A stretch of DNA of 64,000 nucleotides from Pseudomonas californiensis (GTDB taxonomy: Bacteria > Pseudomonadota > Gammaproteobacteria > Pseudomonadales > Pseudomonadaceae), in assembly GCF_021147775.1 (NCBI RefSeq), contig NZ_JAGTPK010000012.1, positions 124,001 to 188,000 on the forward strand, given 5' to 3'. The notes beneath the pieces are model-generated. The model was given only the letters and a program-made list of their open reading frames with translations. It ran no database searches and was not told where the DNA came from. Made by a program: the position numbers and the translations under genes. This document shows, piece by piece, positions 45,969 through 54,119 of this stretch (positions are counted from its first letter, which is position 1; every line of letters starts with the position of its first letter).

Positions 45969-46954
45969 ATCCGTTTACCTACAGCAAACCGACCGATGTC
46001 AGTGCAGCCGTTCATCTCAGCGGCCCGGCCACGCGCTTTATCGCAGGCGGCACCAACCTGCTGGACCTGATGAAAGAAAACGTTACGCGGCCCGAGCATC
46101 TCATCGATATCACCGGCCTGCCGTTGAAAGAAGTCACCGAAACGCCAACCGGTGGGTTGCTGATCGGTGCTCTGGTCAGTAACGCAGATCTCGCCTGGCA
46201 TCCGTTGATCGAACAACGCTACCCGTTGCTGAGCCAGGCAGTGTTGGCCGGCGCCTCGCCGCAACTGCGCAATATGGCCAGCACCGGTGGCAATCTGTTG
46301 CAGCGCACCCGTTGCTATTACTTCTATGACACCGGCGTGCCCTGCAACAAGCGCGAGCCTGGCAGCGGCTGTCCGGCACTTGATGGCCTCAACCGCATCC
46401 ACGCGATCCTGGGTGCGAGCGATGATTGCGTGGCGACTCATCCATCCGACATGTGTGTGGCGCTGGCTGCTCTGGAAGCGGTGGTGCACGTCGAGGGACG
46501 TGCCGGGCGTCGGACTATCGAGTTCGCTGACTTCCATCGTCTGCCCGGTGATGCCCCGCAGCGTGACAACCAACTGGCTGATGACGAGCTGATCACCGCC
46601 GTCGAACTGCCAGCTGAAGGCTTCGCCCGTCACAGCGCGTACCTGAAGATTCGTGACCGCGCTTCCTATGCCTTTGCGCTGGTGTCGGTGGCAGCAGCAC
46701 TGGACATGGACGGCGAAGTGATACGCGACGCACGCCTGAGCCTGGGTGGCGTTGCGCACAAACCGTGGCGTAACAAGGAGGTCGAGCGTTTGCTGATCGG
46801 CAAGCCCGTCACCCGCGAAAACTTTGCCGCAGCTGCTGACGCGATGCTCGAAGACGCGCAACCGCTGACGCACAACGGCTTCAAGGTCAAGCTGGCACGG
46901 CGGGCGATCATGCGCGCCTTGAGTGATGCCGCAGTGGGAGGGAGCGCCTCATGA
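45965..46954 (+). CDS. Molybdenum hydroxylase FAD subunit (PaoB-like) with extra Fe-S cysteines
   Basis: A 329-residue CO-dehydrogenase-flavoprotein-fold subunit. FAD motifs RFIAGGTNLLDLMK and RNMASTGGNLLQRTRCYYF. The insertion RCYYFYDTGVPCNKRE with GSGCPALDG carries the three-plus cysteines that bind an additional [4Fe-4S] cluster in PaoB. ATG 45965 overlaps the upstream stop and the stop overlaps the next ATG, so all three subunits are coupled. Confidence 0.9.
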   Translation: MNPFTYSKPTDVSAAVHLSGPATRFIAGGTNLLDLMKENVTRPEHLIDITGLPLKEVTETPTGGLLIGALVSNADLAWHPLIEQRYPLLSQAVLAGASPQLRNMASTGGNLLQRTRCYYFYDTGVPCNKREPGSGCPALDGLNRIHAILGASDDCVATHPSDMCVALAALEAVVHVEGRAGRRTIEFADFHRLPGDAPQRDNQLADDELITAVELPAEGFARHSAYLKIRDRASYAFALVSVAAALDMDGEVIRDARLSLGGVAHKPWRNKEVERLLIGKPVTRENFAAAADAMLEDAQPLTHNGFKVKLARRAIMRALSDAAVGGSAS

Positions 46955-49152
46955 ACCAGCCATTTTCCCCGATGGGCAAGCCCGTGGACCGTGTCGACGG
47001 CAAACTGAAAGTCACCGGTGGTGCACGCTATGCTGGTGAATACCCTGAGCAGGGCTTGCTGTACGGCAGCGTGGTGTCCAGCACCATCGCCAGCGGGCGC
47101 GTGCTGAGCATCGATACGTCCGATGCCCTGAAAGTACCGGGTGTTGTTGCGGTGCTTGATCACACCAACCGCCCGCCAGTGGCCAGTTACGACGAAAGCT
47201 ATGAAGACGCCGATGCGGCAGACGGTTCGCCGTTTCGGCCTTTTTATAACGACAAGGTGCTGTACAGCGGCCAGCCGCTGGCGCTTGTGGTGGCCGACTC
47301 CCTTGAGCTGGCGCGCCATGCAGGCTCGCTGATCCGTATCGAGTATGAGCAGCAGCCTCATCAGACCGACTCGGCCGCCCCGCAGGCCGAGGCTCACGAT
47401 GCGCCCGCAGAATTGCCACCGCCGCGTGGTAACTTCGAGGGTGAGCTGGCCAGTTCAGCGCTCAGCGTAGACGTGAGCTACAGCACGCCTAACGAGTATC
47501 ACAACCCAATGGAACCGCACGCGTCGACAGTGCTTTATCAGGCCGATGGCAGCTTGCAGATTCATGACAAGACCCAGGGCACGCAAAACTGTCAGGACTA
47601 TCTGCACAAAGTCTTTGGTCTTGAAAAGGACAAGATTCGTGTGTTGGCCGCTTTTGTTGGCGGTGCCTTTGGTTCAGGCCTGCGTCCGCAATACCAGCTG
47701 CCGCTGGCGGTCATGGCGGCTCTGCATCTCAAACGTTCGGTCCGTGTCACGCTCACGCGTCAACAAATGTTCACCTTTGGCTACCGACCACGTACGGTCC
47801 AGCGCTTGCGTCTCGGCGCTGCGGCGAATGGACGATTGCTGGCGGTCGGCCATGAAGCCATAGGGCAGACCTCGCGCTTCGAGGATTTCACCGAGCATGT
47901 CGTGGAGTGGAGCGGCATGCTTTACCACTGCGATAACGTCGAGCTGACTTACAAGCTGGTGCCGGTCGACATGTACACGCCGCTGGACATGCGTGCGCCT
48001 GGCGCTGCATTGGGCCTGATCGGGCTGGAGTGTGCGATGGATGAACTGGCCTGCGCAGTCGCCATCGATCCGGTGCGTCTGCGCGTGATCAATTACGCCG
48101 AGCGCAACGGCAACGAAGACAAGCCTTATTCCAGCAAGGAGTTGCTCGAATGTTACAGCCAGGGCGCCGAGCGTTTCGGCTGGGAAAAGCGTAACCCTGA
48201 ACCACGCAGCATGCGTGAGGGTCGCCAACTGGTTGGCTGGGGCATGGCAGGCGGTGTGTGGGAGGCCATGCAGATGAAGGCCAGTGCCAAGGCGCGTCTC
48301 GATGCCGATGGCAAGCTGGTGGTCAGCAGCGCGACGACCGACATAGGCACCGGGACTTACACCGTCATGACTCAGATCGCCGCCGAATCTTCTGGTGTCG
48401 ACATCGCCGACGTTACCTTTCTTCTGGGTGACTCTTCGTTGCCTACCGCACCGTTGCAGGGTGGATCGTTCACGGTGTCTTCGGTCGGTACGGCAGTGCA
48501 ACAGGCTTGCCAGGCGTTGCAGCGCCAAGTGCTCGAAGTGGCCAAAGTGCGTTATCCACAGCTGGCAGAGGTAACGCTGGATCAGGTCCGCTTTGAAGCA
48601 GGCCAGTTGCAGATCGGTGATCAGGCCTACTCAATGGCTGAAATCGCGGGTTCTCAAACCGATGGATTGATCGAAGTACAGGTCGACGCCGAGCCCGACG
48701 AGAAGCGCGAAGCCTACTCGTCTGCTACCCACTCGGCGGTATTTGTCGAAGTGCTGGTCGACGAGGATCTGGGCACCATCCGCGTCAACCGCGTAGTCAG
48801 TGCGATCGCGGCGGGCAGGGTGGTGAACCCTAAAATGGCACGTAGCCAGATTCTGGGTGGCGTGGTCTGGGGCATGGGCATGGCCTTGCAGGAAGAGTCC
48901 ATGATCGACCACGGCCTGGGCCGTCCGATGAATCACAGCCTTGCCGAGTATCACATCCCTGTGAATGCGGATATTGGTGACATCGACGTACTGTTTGTCG
49001 AAGAGCACGACGAATTTGTCAACGCGCTGGGTTCCAAGGGCGTGGGCGAAATCGGCATCGTCGGCGTACCTGCCGCGATCGCCAATGCCATCTACCATGC
49101 CACTGGCAAACGCATTCGTGAATTCCCAATCACCCTCGACAAACTGCTCTAG
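46951..49152 (+). CDS. Molybdenum hydroxylase molybdopterin subunit (PaoC/YagR-like)
   Basis: A 733-residue catalytic subunit of the xanthine oxidase family. Moco contacts FVGGAFGSGLRPQYQLP, MRAPGAALGLIGLECAMDEL, TDIGTGTYTVMTQIAAES, and the catalytic Glu in LGSKGVGEIGIVGVPAAIA. Length fits PaoC rather than single-chain xanthine dehydrogenase. With the FAD subunit's extra cluster, this points to a PaoABC-type aldehyde oxidoreductase. No dedicated XdhC-type chaperone gene is adjacent. Confidence 0.9.
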   Translation: MNQPFSPMGKPVDRVDGKLKVTGGARYAGEYPEQGLLYGSVVSSTIASGRVLSIDTSDALKVPGVVAVLDHTNRPPVASYDESYEDADAADGSPFRPFYNDKVLYSGQPLALVVADSLELARHAGSLIRIEYEQQPHQTDSAAPQAEAHDAPAELPPPRGNFEGELASSALSVDVSYSTPNEYHNPMEPHASTVLYQADGSLQIHDKTQGTQNCQDYLHKVFGLEKDKIRVLAAFVGGAFGSGLRPQYQLPLAVMAALHLKRSVRVTLTRQQMFTFGYRPRTVQRLRLGAAANGRLLAVGHEAIGQTSRFEDFTEHVVEWSGMLYHCDNVELTYKLVPVDMYTPLDMRAPGAALGLIGLECAMDELACAVAIDPVRLRVINYAERNGNEDKPYSSKELLECYSQGAERFGWEKRNPEPRSMREGRQLVGWGMAGGVWEAMQMKASAKARLDADGKLVVSSATTDIGTGTYTVMTQIAAESSGVDIADVTFLLGDSSLPTAPLQGGSFTVSSVGTAVQQACQALQRQVLEVAKVRYPQLAEVTLDQVRFEAGQLQIGDQAYSMAEIAGSQTDGLIEVQVDAEPDEKREAYSSATHSAVFVEVLVDEDLGTIRVNRVVSAIAAGRVVNPKMARSQILGGVVWGMGMALQEESMIDHGLGRPMNHSLAEYHIPVNADIGDIDVLFVEEHDEFVNALGSKGVGEIGIVGVPAAIANAIYHATGKRIREFPITLDKLL

Positions 49153-49160
49153 TCGATCCA

Positions 49161-49198
49161 CAGCCCGGAAACTGAATGCGTGTTCGCTTTCCGGGCTG
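49161..49198 (+). terminator. Hairpin terminator after the molybdenum hydroxylase operon
   Basis: Arms CAGCCCGGAAA (49161-49171) and TTTCCGGGCTG (49188-49198), 11 perfect pairs, starting 9 bases after the stop. The following CGCTTTACC is only weakly U-rich. Confidence 0.6.
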
Positions 49199-49367
49199 CG
49201 CTTTACCGCCCCTTCGTGAGCAAGCGTCGAGTTTACTTGGAAACATGCCTCTGTCTGAACGGATGAGCCTGCCTCAAGGCCTGCATTCATTCAGGTGAGT
49301 CAACTCGCCACGCGACAAAAGACCACACATCCTGAAGGCCCAAATGGGGCTACTCTTTGAGCGTCGG

Positions 49368-49382
49368 TTGATCTGCGTCATT
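49368..49382 (+). promoter_or_regulatory. Putative Anr/FNR box upstream of cioAB
   Basis: TTGATCTGCGTCATT closely matches the FNR-type consensus TTGAT-N4-ATCAA. It lies about 145 bases before cioA. Anr control of the cyanide-insensitive oxidase is known in P. aeruginosa. The second half-site is imperfect. The 374-base region also holds the preceding terminator and the palindrome at 49481. Confidence 0.45.
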
Positions 49383-49480
49383 GCGCGTCAAACCTGTGAT
49401 ATGAGCCGACTTGCGCCATGGCGCGAATATCACCAGAACAAATAGAGACAAGAGCACTCCATTACCGTGGGGGCAATTGT

Positions 49481-49498
49481 TGTCAGCCCGGGCTGACA
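49481..49498. promoter_or_regulatory. Perfect 18-bp palindrome in the cioA leader
   Basis: TGTCAGCCCGGGCTGACA reads identically on both strands, 28 bases before the cioA ATG. Too short a loop to be a good RNA hairpin at its centre, so a dimeric protein operator is as likely as an RNA element. Confidence 0.55.
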
Positions 49499-49526
49499 GC
49501 CGGTATCACCTGAGAGAGGAACACTT

Positions 49527-50966
49527 ATGTTCGGTTTGGAGGCTATCGATCTCGCCCGAATTCAGTTCGCATTCACGATTTCGTTTCACATCCTGTTTCC
49601 TGCCATCACCATTGGTCTGGCAAGTTACCTGGCTGTGCTCGAAGGCCTGTGGCTGAAGACCCGCGAAGATGTCTACCGCGACCTGTACCACTTCTGGTCC
49701 AAGATCTTTGCCGTCAACTTCGGCATGGGCGTGGTTTCCGGATTGGTCATGGCCTATCAGTTCGGCACCAACTGGAGCCGTTTCTCAGATTTTGCAGGGG
49801 CAGTAACAGGCCCTCTGCTGACCTACGAAGTGCTGACCGCGTTCTTCCTTGAAGCCGGTTTCCTCGGGGTGATGCTGTTTGGCTGGAACCGTGTTGGCCG
49901 TAACCTGCACTTCTTCTCTACCGTCATGGTTGCCATCGGCACCCTGATCTCGACCTTCTGGATTCTGTCGTCCAACAGCTGGATGCAGACGCCACAAGGT
50001 TTTGAAATCATCGACGGCCGCGTGATCCCGACCGACTGGTTCGCAGTGGTATTCAACCCCTCGTTCCCGTATCGCCTGACGCACATGGCTATCGCTGCCT
50101 TCGTGGCAACGGCATTCTTCGTCGGCTCGTCCGCAGCCTGGCACCTGTTGCGCGGCCGTGACACGCCTGCGGTTCGCAAGATGCTGTCGATGGCGATGTG
50201 GATGGCCCTGATTGTGGCGCCTATCCAGGCAGTGGTCGGTGACTTCCACGGCCTTAATACGCTCAAGCATCAGCCTGCGAAAATTGCGGCCATCGAAGGC
50301 CACTGGGGAAACATCGGTGATGAACCGACCCCGTTGATCCTGTTCGGCATTCCCGACATGAAGGAAGAACGGACCAAATACGCTGTCGAAATTCCTTATC
50401 TGGGCAGCCTGATTCTGACCCACAGCCTGGACAAACAGGTCCCGGCGCTCAAAGAGTTCAAGCCTGAAGACCGTCCAAACTCGACCATCGTGTTTTGGTC
50501 GTTCCGGGTCATGGTTGCATTGGGCATGCTGATGATTCTGACCGGCCTGTGGAGCCTCTGGCTTCGCAAGCGCGGCACGCTGTACAAGTCGCGTCCGTTC
50601 CTCTACCTGGCGTTGTGGATGGGGCCATCCGGTCTGGTTGCCATTCTGGCCGGCTGGTTCACCACTGAAATCGGTCGTCAGCCATGGGTCGTCTACGGCC
50701 TGATGCGTACCGCTGATGCCTCGTCGGGCCACAGTGTCGCGCAGATGAGCATCACTCTGGTGTTGTTCGTGGTCGTGTACTTCGTACTGTTTGGCGCTGG
50801 TCTCGGTTACATGATGCGTCTGGTGCGCAAAGGTCCGAAAGCGTACGTCGAGCACGTGCCTCATGGTGGTCCTGGTCAAAAACGCACACCGGCCCGTCCA
50901 CTTTCTGCTGCGGTTGAAGGTGCAGAAGAAGGTGACAACGTCGACCAGCTTGGGAAGGGGAATTAA
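49527..50966 (+). CDS. cioA: Cyanide-insensitive terminal oxidase subunit I
   Basis: A 479-residue bd-type quinol oxidase subunit. Haem ligands lie in the N-terminal ISFHILFPAITIGL (His19-type) and later HMAIAAFVATAFF and MVALGML segments. GWFTTEIGRQPWVVYG is the conserved C-terminal block. The quinol-binding Q loop is short (around GDEPTPLILFGIPDMKEE), which separates CioA from E. coli-type CydA. Couples quinol oxidation to oxygen reduction and resists cyanide. GAGAGGAA lies 8 bases before the ATG. Confidence 0.94.
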   Translation: MFGLEAIDLARIQFAFTISFHILFPAITIGLASYLAVLEGLWLKTREDVYRDLYHFWSKIFAVNFGMGVVSGLVMAYQFGTNWSRFSDFAGAVTGPLLTYEVLTAFFLEAGFLGVMLFGWNRVGRNLHFFSTVMVAIGTLISTFWILSSNSWMQTPQGFEIIDGRVIPTDWFAVVFNPSFPYRLTHMAIAAFVATAFFVGSSAAWHLLRGRDTPAVRKMLSMAMWMALIVAPIQAVVGDFHGLNTLKHQPAKIAAIEGHWGNIGDEPTPLILFGIPDMKEERTKYAVEIPYLGSLILTHSLDKQVPALKEFKPEDRPNSTIVFWSFRVMVALGMLMILTGLWSLWLRKRGTLYKSRPFLYLALWMGPSGLVAILAGWFTTEIGRQPWVVYGLMRTADASSGHSVAQMSITLVLFVVVYFVLFGAGLGYMMRLVRKGPKAYVEHVPHGGPGQKRTPARPLSAAVEGAEEGDNVDQLGKGN

Positions 50967-50969
50967 GCC

Positions 50970-51977
50970 ATGGGTATCGATCTTCCGCTGATCTGGGCCG
51001 TCATCATCATCTTCGGCATCATGATGTACGTGGTGATGGACGGTTTCGACCTGGGTATCGGGATTCTCTTCCCGTTCATGAAAGACAGCTCTGACCGAGA
51101 CGTTATGATGAATACCGTCGCGCCGGTCTGGGACGGCAACGAAACCTGGCTGGTACTGGGCGGTGCCGCACTGTTCGGTGCCTTTCCACTGGCTTACTCG
51201 GTGGTGTTGTCGGCGTTGTACCTGCCACTGATGTTCATGCTGATGGGCCTGATCTTTCGCGGTGTCGCTTTCGAGTTTCGCTTCAAGGCGACCGAGGAAA
51301 AGCGTCACTGGTGGGACAAGGCATTCATCGGTGGTTCGCTGGCTGCTACGTTCTTTCAGGGCGTGGCGCTGGGGGCTTTCATTGAAGGCATCCCGGTCGC
51401 GAATCGTCAGTTCGCGGGCGGCTCGCTGGACTGGCTGGCACCGTTCCCGATGTTCTGCGGGCTGGCGCTGATCGTGGCGTATGCATTGCTGGGCTGCACC
51501 TGGCTGATCATGAAAACCGAAGGCCCGCTGCAAAAAGCGATGCATGATCTGGCTCGCCCGCTGGCAACAGCCGTGCTGGTGGTCATGGGTGTGGTCAGTC
51601 TGTGGACGCCGCTGGCTCACGAGGACATCGCGCACCGCTGGTTCAGCATGCCGAACCTGGTCTGGTTCATGCCGGTACCAATCCTGGTGCTGGTCACGAT
51701 GTACGGGTTGTTCAAGGCTGTCGCCCGCAACGCACATTACACGCCGTTCCTGCTGACCCTGCTACTGATCTTTCTGGGCTACAGCGGGCTGGGCATCAGC
51801 CTGTGGCCAAACATCATTCCGCCATCCGTCTCGATCTGGGACGCTGCGGCGCCACCGCAGAGCCAGGGCTTCATGCTGGTCGGTACGCTGTTCATCATCC
51901 CGTTCATTCTGGGGTACACCTTCTGGAGCTACTACGTGTTCCGCGGCAAGGTGACTGCTGAAGACGGTTATCACTAG
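50970..51977 (+). CDS. cioB: Cyanide-insensitive terminal oxidase subunit II
   Basis: A 335-residue polytopic CydB-family subunit starting MGIDLPLIWAVIIIFGIMMYVVMDGFDLG-type (first 20 residues conserved), with WDGNETWLVLGGAALFGAFP and the C-terminal SQGFMLVGTLFIIPFILGYT. Needed to assemble the haems of subunit I. The AAGGGGAATTAAGCC leader overlaps the cioA stop; translation is coupled. Confidence 0.94.
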   Translation: MGIDLPLIWAVIIIFGIMMYVVMDGFDLGIGILFPFMKDSSDRDVMMNTVAPVWDGNETWLVLGGAALFGAFPLAYSVVLSALYLPLMFMLMGLIFRGVAFEFRFKATEEKRHWWDKAFIGGSLAATFFQGVALGAFIEGIPVANRQFAGGSLDWLAPFPMFCGLALIVAYALLGCTWLIMKTEGPLQKAMHDLARPLATAVLVVMGVVSLWTPLAHEDIAHRWFSMPNLVWFMPVPILVLVTMYGLFKAVARNAHYTPFLLTLLLIFLGYSGLGISLWPNIIPPSVSIWDAAAPPQSQGFMLVGTLFIIPFILGYTFWSYYVFRGKVTAEDGYH

Positions 51978-51998
51978 TCCGAACCGAGGAGATTGACG

Positions 51999-52184
51999 AT
52001 GTCTGGTAAAAATTCTCTGCACGACCAGCACGACCAGCACGATCCGGATCCGGCGATGAGCAAGCCGCTGTGGCAACGACTGGCCTGGCTGGCAGGTATA
52101 TGGGCAGGCAGTGTCTTGGCGCTGTTCATCGTGGCCAGCCTGATGCGCATGTTCATGAGCGCGGCAGGCTTGACCACGCATTGA
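51999..52184 (+). CDS. DUF2474 small membrane protein of the cio operon
   Basis: A 61-residue protein with one transmembrane helix (LAGIWAGSVLALFIVASLMRMF) and a polar N-terminus with a HDQ repeat (LHDQHDQHDPDP). DUF2474 peptides follow cioAB in many bacteria and may be the counterpart of CydX; this is inference from position. ATG 51999 follows GAGGAG by 7-8 bases. Two hairpins follow the stop. Confidence 0.82.
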   Translation: MSGKNSLHDQHDQHDPDPAMSKPLWQRLAWLAGIWAGSVLALFIVASLMRMFMSAAGLTTH

Positions 52185-52220
52185 GGTCACGCAAGGGTTG
52201 CAATGTATTGAATTCCCGTT

Positions 52221-52272
52221 CCGTGCCCGCTGGGCACGGTTTCAAACCCTCCTGTACTGGAGGGTTTTTTTT
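52221..52272 (+). terminator. Tandem hairpins ending the cio operon
   Basis: First CCGTGCCC/GGGCACGG (52221-52239), then AACCCTCC/GGAGGGTT (52245-52266) running into eight T residues (52265-52272). The second is a textbook intrinsic terminator on the plus strand. Confidence 0.9.
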
Positions 52273-52293
52273 GCTCTTTGACGAGGCGCGGGG

Positions 52294-53418
52294 TTATTTG
52301 CGGGCTTTGAGAATCACGAACTTTGGCGTGGCGGCGACTTGCTCTACACCCCGGAACAGACGCGAGAGTTTGGTGTGATAACCCAAATGGCGGTTGCCGA
52401 CGATGTAGAGCGCGCCACCGACGACCAGTGCGGCGCGTGCCTGCTGAAACATACGCCACGCCAAAAAGTCGCCCACGACCTGTTGCTGGTGAAAGGGCGG
52501 GTTGCACAGTACTACATCCAGCGAATCCGGCGCCTGGTTGGCCAGCCCGTCGCCTGCCTCGATCACCACCTCTCGCTCGCCCAGATGCGCATGCCAGTTT
52601 TCAGCCGCCGATTGCACCGCCATGAACGACTCGTCGACCAGGGTGTAATGAGCGTTCGGGTTGTCCAGCGCGCTGGCGATAGCCAATACACCGTTGCCAC
52701 AGCCCAGGTCGGCAACGCGCGCTGAGCCGAGGTTTTTGGGCAGGTGTGGCAAAAATGCCCGGGTGCCGATATCCAGCCCTTCACGGCAGAACACATTGGC
52801 GTGATTGACCAGCTCGATGGCCGGCTCGTCGAGCAGGTAGCGGGTCGGGTAAGGTGAAGGCTTGATCGAGTTGATCTGAGGTGTAACGAACAGCAGCCGC
52901 GCTTTTTTGACAGCCAGTGACGCCTGCACCGGCCCGACATACTCTTCCAGTAAATCCCCGGCCGAGCGCGGCAAATGTTTGACCATCGCCGCCGCGACCA
53001 CGCGGGCGCCCGGCGCCAGTTGGCCTTGCAGGCGAACCAGCTGCTCTTCAAGCAGTGCCAGTGTCTTGGGTATGCGGATCAGTACCCAGTCGAATGGGCC
53101 GTTCAATGCCTCGCTCGCCGGTATCAGCGGGACGGCGTCATAGGCCATCCCGTTGCGTGCCAGATTCTTTTCCAGTCCTTGTGCCCCGAGAAACGAATCG
53201 GTGCTGCTGACGACATGCGCCTGTTGCGCCAGGCTTGCGGCCAGCGCGCCAAAACTGTCGTTGAGGACCAATACTCGGCTTTCAGGCGACAGGCCGGTTT
53301 CTGCGACAAAATTGAGCAGGTATTCGTCCGCGGCATCGAACGCCTGAAGCGGCTCATCCTGTTGCTCGGGCTGGCGAACAAGATCTAGTTGAGCAAAAGG
53401 GCTGAGAAGCAAAGGCAT
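52294..53418 (-). CDS. rlmG: 23S rRNA (guanine(1835)-N2)-methyltransferase RlmG
   Basis: A 374-residue protein of two RsmC/RlmG-like domains: a degenerate N-terminal methyltransferase (VLVLNDSFGALAASLA) and an active C-terminal one with RVADLGCGNGVLAIASAL (SAM site) and VVLCNPPFHQQQ (catalytic NPPF). Methylates G1835 of 23S rRNA. ATG 53418 (MPLLLSPFAQLDLVRQ) preferred over one 7 codons upstream. Convergent with the cio operon. Confidence 0.92.
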   Translation of the reverse strand: MPLLLSPFAQLDLVRQPEQQDEPLQAFDAADEYLLNFVAETGLSPESRVLVLNDSFGALAASLAQQAHVVSSTDSFLGAQGLEKNLARNGMAYDAVPLIPASEALNGPFDWVLIRIPKTLALLEEQLVRLQGQLAPGARVVAAAMVKHLPRSAGDLLEEYVGPVQASLAVKKARLLFVTPQINSIKPSPYPTRYLLDEPAIELVNHANVFCREGLDIGTRAFLPHLPKNLGSARVADLGCGNGVLAIASALDNPNAHYTLVDESFMAVQSAAENWHAHLGEREVVIEAGDGLANQAPDSLDVVLCNPPFHQQQVVGDFLAWRMFQQARAALVVGGALYIVGNRHLGYHTKLSRLFRGVEQVAATPKFVILKARK

Positions 53419-53545
53419 TGGGGCGCGAACTCTGTGCAATCGAACATGTGTTACGTAAGCCCTGCCGAAGGCGGACTCGCTGAGGAGAGTGATTTTACGT
53501 ACTTTTCAGGCGTTGGCACCTGTCTATTGACGCTCAATGGTCAGA

Positions 53546-53779
53546 TCAGAACATCCCGCTGAGTGCAGCCTGAACCACTGCTGCGGTTTTATTGCACACG
53601 CCCATTTTCTGAACAGCGCTGGCGATGTGAAAATGAATGGTCCGCTCTTTGATGCACAGAATCATTGCAATGTCGCCAGCCGTTTTACCCTCTGCCGACC
53701 ACTTGAGCACTTCAATTTCCCGCTGGGTAAGGTTCTTCGGTTTGGGTAGCTGTAAGTCTCTGATATTCATGGTTTTCAT
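53546..53779 (-). CDS. LuxR-type HTH regulator consisting only of the DNA-binding domain
   Basis: A 77-residue protein that is essentially one GerE/LuxR C-terminal domain: LTQREIEVLKWSAEGKTAGD, IAMILCIKERTIHFHIASA, VQKMGVCNKTAAVVQAAL. No autoinducer or receiver domain and no longer frame upstream in any register, so it is complete rather than truncated. GGGAGGCGGTC before the ATG is a strong ribosome site. Candidate small regulator of virulence or quorum functions; target unknown. Cys in ILCIKE and GVCNK are noteworthy. Confidence 0.85.
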   Translation of the reverse strand: MKTMNIRDLQLPKPKNLTQREIEVLKWSAEGKTAGDIAMILCIKERTIHFHIASAVQKMGVCNKTAAVVQAALSGMF

Positions 53780-53862
53780 GACCGCCTCCCTGTGTTCGAT
53801 CTAGAAACTCCGCTGTGTGTTTATCCAGTCTAGGAAAGAAACGATCAGTCATTTCAGTCGTC

Positions 53863-53899
53863 AAAAAGCATCCAGACGGATGGAGTGATGGCTTTTTTA
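53863..53899 (+). terminator. Orphan terminator-like hairpin in the luxR-fpr gap
   Basis: AAAAAGCATC (53863-53872) pairs with GATGGCTTTTTT (53887-53898, one bulge) and ends in a T-run on the plus strand; a T-run also exists on the minus strand. No gene on either strand ends here. The rest of the 340-base gap (53780-54119) shows no coding sequence. Confidence 0.45.
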
Positions 53900-54119
53900 T
53901 TTCCAAAAGAGGGTGTTAGGCCTGGAACACCGATGGTTGCGGGCTCGGCCTGATTTACGCTAGTCGCACTTCTGTCATGCGCGGAAGACGGCCAGAACCA
54001 AATGCTCTAAGGGGAACGCATCCTTTCTGGACAAGTCATTACAAACAGCCGGTGTTTATCGAGCTGGCTTTGCGGGACACTGCAGACCCTTTTCAACGTT
54101 CGGGAGCCCTCGACGCACC

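Noticed and set aside
49785..51737. 650-codon open frame antisense to cioAB
   Set aside because: Same shadow effect: the sense strand encodes two conserved oxidase subunits and the antisense product resembles nothing.
53546..53779. LuxR-type gene as a truncated quorum receptor pseudogene
   Set aside because: Own ribosome site and start codon directly before the HTH, and no autoinducer-domain remnant in the upstream 340 bases.
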